A DNA stretch of 64,000 nt from Flaccisagitta enflata (Eukaryota > Chaetognatha > Sagittoidea > Aphragmophora). Where the stretch lies: contig OZ231127.1 in assembly GCA_965153355.1 (NCBI GenBank), positions 23,250,001 through 23,314,000 on the forward strand, written 5' to 3'. The position numbers were made by a program, and so were the translations under genes. Below, piece by piece: positions 52,919 through 64,000 of the stretch; positions within the stretch are counted from its first letter, which is position 1; the number at the start of each line of letters is the position of its first letter. The notes beneath the pieces were generated by a model. That model was not told the DNA's origin and did not search any database. It worked only from the letters and a program-made list of their open reading frames with translations.

Positions 52919-53227
52919 TAGGGTGGTCGGGAAATGGGTCAAATTTCATATATTGATTTACTTAGGCCCTTTACACAAATATCCAATAAAAGAGGAATTT
53001 CTCACAAGTTGGGGTGTGTGATCAAACAAAAAACCTTGTCGGCAAAACCATAGGCTTACTATGGGGATTTTTTTTTTTTGCTATAGGAAGCCTATAGTTT
53101 TGCCGACATGGTTTAATCTTCAAATTCAGACCTCTGCTTGTGGGAAAACCTTCTTTTATGGTACATTTATGCAAAAAACTAGAGTATATCTTTTTTTGAA
53201 ATTTGACCCTATTTTATGACCACCCTA
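52919..53227. mobile_element. hAT-type MITE, 309 bp, 8-bp target duplication
   Basis: Ends TAGGGTGGTC and GACCACCCTA, with inner complementarity GGGTCAAATTTCA / TGAAATTTGACCC. Identical 8-bp flanks GCTCTCAT lie at 52911-52918 and 53228-53235. TAGGG ends plus an 8-bp duplication define the hAT superfamily. The middle forms a second hairpin: GTCGGCAAAACCATAGGCTT near 53039 against AAGCCTATAGTTTTGCCGAC near 53087. No transposase. Confidence 0.9.
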
Positions 53228-53528
53228 GCTCTCATGTTTTGAGAACTCTGAGCCTGACAGGCTCTCTCTCTTATTGACAAGGATTTGAAGCGCTCAAGCT
53301 GATTGAGTAAAATATTGGAAAGTTCATCAAGTTTTTAGCTGTTTAATTGTTTCACCTGCCGAAACATCTATTAGAGATTGTTATATCATTATATTATCTT
53401 ATCAGAAACTATCATTACAAATCTAGGCTGATATGATCTAAGAAATTGGCAATACAGTTTTTACCGGGCTCATAGTTTTCCTGTCGGGCTCTGTCTAAGT
53501 GGAGAGCGAGCCCGGCTGGTTCAGTCAA

Positions 53529-53675
53529 AACAAGGCCGTATACACGGCAAGAAAGTCGCGGATGGTTGGGCAGAAGCTGTATCGCGAAAACCGCTCGCAA
53601 TTCAAAAACGTTAGGAAATGACCAACCGACCGATCGACACAGCAAGTTGTAAAGTCGCGTGTCCGCGACTAAAAA
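53529..53675 (-). mobile_element. hairpin-ended GTCG-core element, copy 25
   Basis: Full reverse copy: AACAAGGCCGTATACACGGC with hairpin GCCGT-ATAC-ACGGC (one base pair longer than usual through a compensating change), motif AGTCGCGGATGGTTGGGCAG, short GACCAACCGACCGATCG core, hairpin AGTCGCG-TGTC-CGCGACT, TAAAAA. Confidence 0.92.
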
Positions 53676-54002
53676 TCACTTAAATCAGGCCTGCGCCATT
53701 ATTGAATTTGTTGTCCCACTGAAGTTTTATTATTAGTTTTACACTGGCAATAAAGCAGATTATCTGTAGGGCATGATTCTGTACAGTACCATCAGCTTTC
53801 AGATGCGCTCAAGTGAAGCTTCATTGTAGAAACAGATAAGTTAATAGATGGAAAGGATGATAGATTGGATAGAAACAAAAAAAAGAAAGAAAACAATGAA
53901 ATGAGTTATAAAGATGGAAAAGGAAAATTGGCCAAAAATGCGTCGGATGGTCACTTATATTCGTTGCGTTTCAGATAACTCTTTTTTTTTAAGGATGCTT
54001 GT

Positions 54003-54649
54003 ATATCGGAGTTTCAAGGCGTTATTCACTCACCCAAGGTCAATATTCAGGCTGCAATTAACCATGGGCAAAAAAAAAATCGCACATTGCTTATTTCTAC
54101 CCTAAGTTGGCGTAGCTTTTAAGAAAGTACATAAAATCTATAACCATTTTAAAGAGCTACGAAAAATCTTTCATTTGAGTTGCTAAACAAAATTCTAACT
54201 TCAAAACTCTAGAAGCTATATTAATTTGAAAAAAAGTATCAAAATGAAATCTGACAGATATGATGTTTTTTACCTAGTTGAATTCATGAAGTAAATGTCT
54301 TTGTTTGATTACCATTTCTTAACGGATTGACTTAAAAAGGTCTGCTTGGTGCCATTTTGTAGATTATAAGTTATATTTTCATTTTCTCTTAAATTTTCTA
54401 GTTTCTTTGTCAGATACATTTTATGTTTTTGCAAGACAAACTAAAACTACTAAACTGTTTCAATTACAGATTATGATGATGCTTATCAAACTGTCGCCAT
54501 TTCTAAACTAATTATGACAATCTCATTTGTCTAGATTTGAAGAACTTTCGAATATCCCTCCCAACGCTTCGATTTTTGTATTTTTATTGAAATATCGGAG
54601 TTTCAAGGCGTTATTCACTCACTCAAGGTCAATATTCAGGCTGCAATTA
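54003..54649. repeat. 531-bp segment bracketed by 58-bp direct repeats
   Basis: 54003-54060 and 54592-54649 are 58-bp direct repeats (ATATCGGAGTTTCAAGG...GCTGCAATTA) with one mismatch. The 531 bp between contain GGTCTGCTTGGTGCCATTTTG near 54340, the core word of the family A MITEs. Reads as an insertion or duplication rather than an LTR element. Confidence 0.7.
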
Positions 54650-55033
54650 GTCCACAAATTTGGATTTGTGCACAAATGATATGTGCCACTAGGCTTGAAT
54701 TTGGACTACAAACTTCAAAGTGGAATTGATACAGTAGAATCAGCCTCTTTTGTTCTGCCCACCTGAAAGTTGGTAACATTTTTTAATTTTTGCTTTTTCA
54801 TACTTTTAAATTATCAAATGAATTTTAAGGGTGTGTGCAATAGTAGCACTGCCCCAGTCCAACATTCTGTGACTGTTGCTCTTTATTGGGCTTGTTTGAA
54901 AGATAAAACTGTAAACATCTTAGTTTTGTGTAAATGAAGCGGGCTGCTGCCCAGAAAAGATAGGAAAACTTAATTTTTTGACAAATGCGTTTTAACGAGT
55001 GAATCACGAGGGCGGCCTGGAGTCTCAACGAAT

Positions 55034-57500
<2,467 letters not shown>

Positions 57501-57503
57501 AAC

Positions 57504-57902
<399 letters not shown>

Positions 57903-58028
57903 TAAAGAAATTGTTTTCGATGTAAGTAGTAACCTCGATGTTGGCCAATTCGCCTCGTTTAAGTTGCTTTTTGAGTTATGAATCACGGCTTGTTTCGATT
58001 TCATGCTTTTCTCGGCACGTGGGAAGTG

Positions 58029-58268
58029 GTTGATCCAGAGACATGTTCACGCTAATGTACGATAGTCGCAAAAGCTGATGATCTAGAGACATGTTCACGC
58101 TAATGTGAAATAGTCGCAAAAGCTGTTGATCCAGAGATATGTTGACGCTAATGTACAATAGTCGCAAAAGCGGTTGATCCAGAGATATGTTCATGCTGAT
58201 ATACAATAGTCGCAAAAGCGGTTGATCCAAACATGTGTTCACGCTAATGAACCAAAGTCGCAAAAGCG
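58029..58268 (-). repeat. 48-bp minisatellite, 5 copies
   Basis: Five units of exactly 48 bp, + strand beginning GTTGATCCAGAGAYATGTTC and ending TAGTCGCAAAAGC. On the reverse strand the period keeps an open frame with a 16-residue repeat (LDQPLLRLLYISVNI). No other sign of coding. Confidence 0.9.
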
Positions 58269-58966
58269 ATGCCCGATGCCCAATGCCCCTTATTGCGTAT
58301 GGGAATGAGACCGATGGCCATAGATGCTTGGACTCTATAGGGAAACGTGGAGAGTCTTGTTGTCTTAGGGGCTAGGGGTCAACATTAAAGCCTTTGGGTT
58401 ACAGTATTTATACAGTTGTTATATCTGACCTGACCGTTTCAGAGCCCCTTTTCTTAGCGTTCTGGACGACCAGCCGAGCTCGATCGGTGGTAGATCAATA
58501 TCATTACTTAAATTGTCTGGAGATTAATGGGCGCGGGCATAATCCCCATTTTTTTCTGCTTATCACTTATCATTTATCGGTTATTAGACATTTCATATGA
58601 TCAGGTTAAGCAACTGAGACTGAAAAGCTTTGTAGCTCACAATCAAAGTGTTTTTTTTCCCTTTGCATAGGAAAAAATTAAATTGTGTCGCTGTTTGAGT
58701 GACGTTGATCACTCTCGGTTCAAATACCTCTGAAGGATTTTCAATCCTCAACCTCAACCTCACTCAAATGTCCGATAAAGAAAATTCAAACTACGCCTTT
58801 ATGTACGAGGACTATCGTTCACTTGCACTTGCTCGCTAAAGTCACCACCAATCTATATGTCCATGAATACCATATTTTTATGTTGTTCTTTTTTTTTTCA
58901 AACGCCAATTAATGTACCATGAATCCGACTTGGTTCTACAAGGCAAAATTAGGCGTTGGCCGTCTC

Positions 58967-59489
58967 TTAACAGTCAGTGGACAAAACACAATAGGTATGT
59001 ATATCACTCAGTTGGTTTTGATGCAACCCGCTGATATTGAACAGAATGCTGTAATCAACAACTGGTTGTTAAAATTACAGCCGGCTGTTAAGTTACTAAG
59101 TTGGCAAAAATCCAATTAATGAGACCTGCAGATTCATAATTCTGATGAAATTCTGAGAAGTTTGATATGTCACACTTAACACTTTTTATGAGAAATATTT
59201 TTTTTAACATTGTATTATAATTAAATTAAACATTGATAAAAAATTTTATTTTCATATAAAAGTATATGTTGTGACATATCAAACTTCTCAGAATTTGATC
59301 AGGATTATGAATCTGCAGGTCTCATACTATTTGGTGAAAATTGGATTTTTGCCAACTTTGTAACTTTACAGCCGGCTGTAATTTCAACAACCAGTTGTTG
59401 TTAACAGCATTTTGTTCAATATCAATGGGTTGGATCAAAACTAACGGAGTGATATATATACCTATTGTGTTTTGTCCGTTGACTGTTAA
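58967..59489. mobile_element. palindromic element flanked by TTAA, ~523 bp
   Basis: Left TTAACAGTCAGTGGACAAAA, right TTTTGTCCGTTGACTGTTAA. The arms continue inward almost to the centre: GCCGGCTGT, CAACAACTGGTTGTT and AGACCTGCAGATTCATAAT all have inverted partners, giving two ~235-bp arms. TTAA at both edges fits piggyBac-type insertion, but the termini lack the usual CCC; a TA duplication would fit equally. Confidence 0.85.
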
Positions 59490-59604
59490 GGGCTTGTAAA
59501 AGCGTATTAACTAGTCAGTGAGGGTTCACATGGCCCTCTTCCATTTGTTTCAGTTTGGGTAAAGTGAGGGATATTGTTCCACTTGTCATCAGATTAAAAG
59601 TTGC

Positions 59605-59923
59605 TTTTTAGATGCGTCCTCGCATCTCTATAAGAGGGTTTGTCCGTCCGTCCGTCGGTCGGTCCGTCGGTCGGTCCGTCGGTCGGTCCGTCCGTCCGTC
59701 GGTCGGTCCGTTACGCCTGTGCGAAAACCGCGTTTCTCGGCTGTTTTTGGCCACGGTGAGATCCTACACTGAAACAAATGATCAACCAGCATGTTTTGAG
59801 AGCCTCCTCTATTACTCAATCATTTCACCCGTCTGTTCGTCCATCTGTCTCTCCGTATATGTCACATGATCAATACACGCAGAGACACAGTCCGGACGCA
59901 TCTTTGCCCGGTCGGGCTTGTTC
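59605..59923 (+). mobile_element. hairpin-ended GTCG-core element, copy 26 (GATGCG stem)
   Basis: Left hairpin GATGCG-TCCT-CGCATC after TTTTTA, the longest pure GTCC/GTCGG core (about 59640-59712), then at the far end GGACGCATCTTT followed by hairpin GCCCG-GT-CGGGC and TTGTTCT. The internal motif CGCATC equals the left stem arm, and the right stem is also a new variant. It ends 124 bp before exon 2. Confidence 0.85.
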
Positions 59924-60046
59924 TAACATCATGCGAAATAGATATTTCTCTTTGAACATTCAATACATCATGCCAACTTTCCCTACATTGACATTGAGCC
60001 ATTTATACACAACGATTTTTCCTCCTTTGCCTCTTTTATTTCTTAG

Positions 60047-60200
60047 TGAGTCGATGGGAGGTCAAGACGAGTCTCGCATCTCAGTTGCCGAACCTCAACT
60101 GATTTGGAAAGATCTCAATACGGGGCAAAAACTCGCTTCTCTGCGTATCTACTTCTTCCCGGATGACCTCCCAGACGGCAGACAACCCGCGCACGGAGAG
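60047..60200 (+). CDS. ARID5: ARID5-like protein, exon 2
   Basis: Follows a pyrimidine-rich stretch and TTCTTAG acceptor; ends at GAG|GTGAGG. Its first base completes a Ser codon with exon 1, and 51 codons follow, ending in phase 0. Residues AEPQLIWKDLNTGQKLASLR and IYFFPDDLPDGRQPAHGE align with vertebrate ARID5B (AELQLLWEE, LYFLPEDTPQGRNSDHGE), including the HGE position where I believe the vertebrate exon also stops. This part lies N-terminal to the ARID and is conserved between ARID5 proteins. Directly after the donor comes a GTT/GGT trinucleotide tract, so splicing has to work beside an unstable repeat. The next expected coding segment (DEVIAVSEK-like) was not found up to 64000. Confidence 0.85.
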
Positions 60201-60209
60201 GTGAGGAGT

Positions 60210-60221
60210 TGTTGTTGTTGC

Positions 60222-60264
<43 letters not shown>

Positions 60265-60265
60265 A

Positions 60266-60299
<34 letters not shown>

Positions 60300-60526
60300 G
60301 AGGTTGTTGTTGTTGTGGTGGTGGTGGTGGTGGTGGTGGTGATGGTAGTGGTGGTGGGTGGTGGTAGTGGTGGTGGTAGGTGGTGGTGGTGGTTTTGTTT
60401 GTTTGTTTATTTTTTTTGTTTGTTTGTTTGTTTGTTTGTTTGTTTGTTTGTTTGTTTGTTTGTTTGTTTGTTTGTGTGTGTGTGTCTCTATCTTTGTACG
60501 TGTGCCAGTGTGTTTGTGCGTATGTG

Positions 60527-60583
<57 letters not shown>
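60210..60583 (+). repeat. (GTT)n, (GGT)n, (GTTT)n, (GA)n compound tract
   Basis: GTT about 60210-60315, GGT about 60316-60392, GTTT about 60394-60475, GA about 60531-60583. Starts 10 bp past the exon 2 donor. Confidence 0.95.
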
Positions 60584-60586
<3 letters not shown>

Positions 60587-61446
60587 TGTTGATAAAAAAA
60601 AATTCAAAAATAGGCATTTATGGATAGCATCGCAGTATAGTTCGAGAGACAGTACTCAGTAGGTATAAAGGAGAAAGACAGATTGAGCGCGTGAGTTGTT
60701 TCGCGTTGGTGTTTCGCTCTCTCGACTTGTGTATTTGTTACGAGCCCACTTTGCGTGCACGTCCACGCGCGTGCGTGCGCGTGCGTCTTCTGTTATTAAC
60801 CTTTTGTTGTCCAGGTCACATCTGATCCAAATAAGTAGAGAACAACGCTTTTTTGCAACACCTGTCCAAAGAGAAAGGGTTGTTAAAAAGACAGCCAGCC
60901 AACCATGAGAAAAAAGTACATAGCCAGAGAGGCGACAGCTCTCATGTTGTGTGCGATAGGGCGCCAATGATACATAAGCCTGTATACATTCTTTTAGACA
61001 GAGCTTGCATTGGCCTCATTTTTAAAGAAATCGCTGACTTATGTCAAAAAGTCTCACTCAGAGCTAACGGACGAATTGACTGGTCTGCATGTGATACTTG
61101 GACCTTGTAGCCTAAGATGTTCAATCCCACTTATATTTCCCTTGTGAGGGCGCAATACAAAGACTATCCTTTCGATTCTATTTTGACCTTTACTGCTTCT
61201 CCTTCTTCGTCTTCGTCTTCCATCATCATCTTCTTCATCATCATCTTCTACCGCCCTATGTCTTTCTGCCACTCTATCCACGTCCACCCATTCATTTTTT
61301 ATGATCTGTTTCCTCCTGTATATACTCTCTCTTTGTTCATCTAATTCCTTATGCTATGGCCATATCCTCTACTTCTATTTATGCCGCTTCTACTTTTTAT
61401 CATATTTTATTTATATATTGCTCTCCTTAGTTTTTCTTTTTTTTAT
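60584..61446. other. intron 2 sequence, no exon seen
   Basis: A GCGTGC/CACGCG-rich patch near 60745-60790 and CTTCGTCTTCG/ATCATC units near 61200-61250. I searched by eye for an ARID5 continuation and found none. Confidence 0.4.
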
Positions 61447-61690
61447 TTTCTAGCGGGCAACCGACTCTATAAGAGGTATTGTCCGTCCGGCCGTTCGTCT
61501 GTTAGTCCCTCCATCTGTGGATCTCTCAGTCTCACGCTCAAATTTTGCAGTTAAAGATCGCGATTTAATTAAGATGTAGTAAGTGCGTGATGTTGTAAGT
61601 GCGTGTGGGAAAAAAGGGGGGGGGGCTTATAGCCTCATACTCTACTGCCCACCCGTCCGCGTAGATATTTTAACCCCGGGTTAAATCATG
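61447..61690 (+). mobile_element. hairpin-ended GTCG-core element, copy 27
   Basis: TTTTCTAGCGGGCAACCGACTC start (imperfect stem), GTCCGTCCGGCCGTTCG core, a run of ten G near 61615, CTGCCCACCCGTCCGCG motif, and right hairpin TTTAACC-CC-GGGTTAAA. A further right-stem variant. Confidence 0.7.
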
Positions 61691-61785
61691 TTACTCCTTT
61701 TGTCTTTTTGTCTCTTCGCGCAGTGAATTGAAAGCATAACAATCGACGACTCATAATTACGAATGATTCGTCAACGTCTATCTCC

Positions 61786-61965
61786 TTTTTAGGCGCATGC
61801 TACGCGACTCTAGACCCCGCTATGTTGGTCCAATGCTCGGTCCGTCGGTCCGTCCGTCGGTTGGGCAGTTGGTTGGTCCCCTTTTCACTTTTTCGGTATA
61901 TTTGATCTTTTTTAGCTTACTACCCCTATCCCAGTGCCTGAGTGAGCTTCACCAAACAGGACATA
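61786..61965 (+). mobile_element. hairpin-ended GTCG-core element, copy 28
   Basis: TTTTTAGGCGCATGCTACGCGAC start, CTCTAGACCCCGCTATGTTGG, GTCCGTCGGTCCGTCCGTCGG core, CTACCCCTATCCCAGTGCC in place of CTGCCCACCCG. The right end has decayed. Confidence 0.7.
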
Positions 61966-62230
61966 AATCCGATGTAGGGCAACATGTTCCATAAACAGTA
62001 TTTGTGTCACATGGAGCCATTGGATAGTGAAGAAATCAGGTCTTTAGCAGGACGAAGGGCGAAAAAATAAAATCAATGAAAAAAATATCATAAGGTCTGC
62101 CTTTGAGTTTGACGCTGTCAAATGTGACGTGCAACGATTGCAGAAACAGAAATCAGAATGTTGAACAAAGAACAGCCTCGGTAACCAACTGATTCTGAAT
62201 CTGTTCTTCTCTGTCTTCTGTCTTTTCTTG

Positions 62231-62394
<164 letters not shown>

Positions 62395-62645
62395 ACCGCT
62401 TGGCCACGAATGAATTTTGCTCGGTCGTACATCGGGGAAAGTAGATGAAGAAACGCGGTTATGAGCTTGAAGAATGTTGTTTGTGTGCGAGTGTGCGCTT
62501 ATGATAAATAATCATTTCCTCTCACTCCTCAATATCGAGGCGCGAGTCACGGCGTAATGAGGATAACCGATAAGCGTAAGGGATGAGGAGTTCGTGAATC
62601 AGAAATAAATGCGTGACTAGTGTTAGTCCGCTGCGACGAGATCTG

Positions 62646-62735
62646 AACAAGGCCGGATGCACTACCGATAAGCAGTCGCTTGAGGGTAGGCAGGGTCATT
62701 ATTGCGGGTGATCAGGGGCTGGAACGTGGGTGAGC
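62646..62735 (-). mobile_element. hairpin-ended GTCG-core element, copy 29 (fragment)
   Basis: AACAAGGCCGGATGCAC, AGTCGCTTGAGGGTAGGCAGG; the core and the terminal hairpin are absent. Confidence 0.6.
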
Positions 62736-64000
62736 ACGGGCTGAAATGCTTCGAAATAATTGCTTCACCAGATAAACCATGGGATGCAATGCAATCTAAA
62801 CGCCGGCGATTTTCAAAGAGGCTTTGGTCCTTTTAGACCTCACGTGCCAATTATGGTGGATTCTAGGTTTATTATCATGATTACCACTATGTCTTGTGTG
62901 TCTTATGGCATACGATGGATTGAGACCCTGTCAGTTATTTTGCTAGGGATTTATGGATGCCTGAAAACGATGATGCTAGTTTTAATCGTTATCTCCTGCA
63001 GCCCAGACCGCCCAGTACATATCATTTTAAACTGTAAAGGCCATTGAACCGGAACTTCATTTCCTACCCTTCGCCTTATCGATAAATGATTAACGAAAAT
63101 TGAGAAAAAAACCGCCTTTTTCTGCAGCTCGACCACACTTGACAAAAAAGAGGCAACGGCGCAAAACCATTATAACACGCTTTAAACGCAATTATTAATA
63201 ACGCGGATATCACCGCGCCTTGATTTGCACCGGCTGGCGTAGACTTATATATAACATAGTCTACACTTAAAAGATAATTGAAAACAACTGAAAAGCAGCA
63301 ACGCGGCGCCGCCAGCGTAACGCCCTCGATATCTCTCCGTCTTTGCCACGCATTTAAATGTTGAAACAGTCTGTAGGCGGGTGGACAGACGAGCAGACAT
63401 TAGGTGGGCAGGCAGACTGGTAAACTTCAAGCGAATGGACTTGCTTACAGATTGGTGGAAATGAAAGTCGGAAAGATGGACAGACCCAAGGCGAGCGTGC
63501 GGACAGACGAGCAGACTTCTGTCTCTGGCGGGCGGACGAGCAGGAGGAGAGCAGAGGAAATCTGCCGGCGCATACGGAAATTTTATAGAGAGACAACTAC
63601 GAGGAATAAGGACCGTGAGGCAAATTCGGGGGCGGAGTGGAAAAGATGGGGGATTTGGGATTTTGAGATTCAGTGGTGAGATCTAAAGAGGGATCATCTG
63701 ATGCAACGAGCGAATTGGCTAGGCCAAGGCTTCTGGAGAGTGCAGGACTGGAGGGTGCCTCGGTATTTCACTTGAGTTGACAGATTGGCCATTTTACAAC
63801 AATAGAAGACAAGGTTTTGAAAAAATTGATAAAAGCAAAAGATGCTTTCCTTGGATGATTTAAGTTTTCGTTATTTGTAACGTGGATCTCGGGGCGAATA
63901 TTTTCCTCTATTGTATTTTGCAATGCCTTAGCAAGGCTTTATGTGTAATTCTAACCACTGCTGACTTTCTTATTGACTTTGGCTTTGAAAACCTAACTTA
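62736..64000. other. intron 2 or downstream sequence, no exon seen
   Basis: GGACAGACGAGCAGAC occurs at about 63383 and 63502. Short frames at 62760-63047 and 63404-63679 are not recognisable and are not flanked by convincing splice sites. Confidence 0.4.

Noticed and set aside
54003-54649. Interpretation of the 58-bp repeats as LTRs
   Set aside because: Too short, no TG...CA ends, no primer-binding site or polypurine tract inside.
62760-63047. 95-codon hydrophobic frame
   Set aside because: Length is within chance expectation and I recognise no domain; it is not the next ARID5 exon.

Overview
The window looks like non-coding DNA from a large, repeat-rich animal genome, probably a marine invertebrate; I cannot place the phylum. 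The evidence is one recognisable metazoan gene split by GT-AG introns, many non-autonomous DNA transposons, a Penelope-like retroelement remnant, and an extreme load of simple repeats: (GA)n, (CA)n, (TA)n, about 1 kb of (GAAA)n, (CTT)n, (GAT)n, (CAA)n, (ATT)n. I see no bacterial operons, rRNA genes, CRISPR array or convincing tRNA. Nearly all long open reading frames are simple-repeat translations (Ser-Leu, Cys-Val, His-Thr, poly-Asp) and are not genes.

The one protein gene supported is the 5' part of an ARID5-type (ARID5B-like) chromatin regulator on the + strand. Exon 1 is 49116-49882, intron 1 about 10.2 kb, exon 2 60047-60200. Exon phases fit (2 then 0), and the joined 307 residues match the N-terminal region of vertebrate ARID5B as I remember it, interrupted by about 170 residues of Asn/Ser/Thr/Glu-rich low complexity. 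The ARID exons must lie beyond 64000. Positions 1-49115 would be upstream sequence and 60201-64000 intron 2.

Layout. 1-3.6 kb: nested direct duplications of a complex repeat. 3.7-6.3 kb: CA, GA and GT/AT/CT tracts. 6.3-11.2 kb: three related ~600-bp palindromic elements with TA target duplications, one of them carrying a nested insertion. 11.5-16.4 kb: simple repeats, ending in a ~1 kb GAAA tract. 18.5-19.7 kb: a 494-bp perfect inverted repeat around a GIY-YIG endonuclease remnant. 20.7-22.3 kb: a 57-bp minisatellite and CT-rich duplications. 25.7-28.1 kb: a CTT tract, then an 11-14 bp minisatellite bracketed by identical 61-bp direct repeats. 29.4-30.0 kb: a MITE. 30.7-44 kb: mostly simple repeats. 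45.7-46.3 and 48.1-48.5 kb: MITEs. 49-60 kb: the ARID5-like gene, whose intron holds a hAT MITE with a clean 8-bp target duplication, a TTAA-flanked palindrome and a 48-bp minisatellite. 60-64 kb: more simple repeats and element copies.

The most interesting observation is a short interspersed element present in roughly 29 full, partial or decayed copies. One end begins TTTTTA followed by a perfect hairpin; the middle is a variable GTCG/GTCC tetranucleotide tract; the other end is a second hairpin followed by CTTGTTT. The stem sequence differs between copies while staying self-complementary, and an internal motif near the far end changes along with it. I infer selection on structure, perhaps through a transposase that recognises hairpins (Helentron/HINE-like), but that is a hypothesis.
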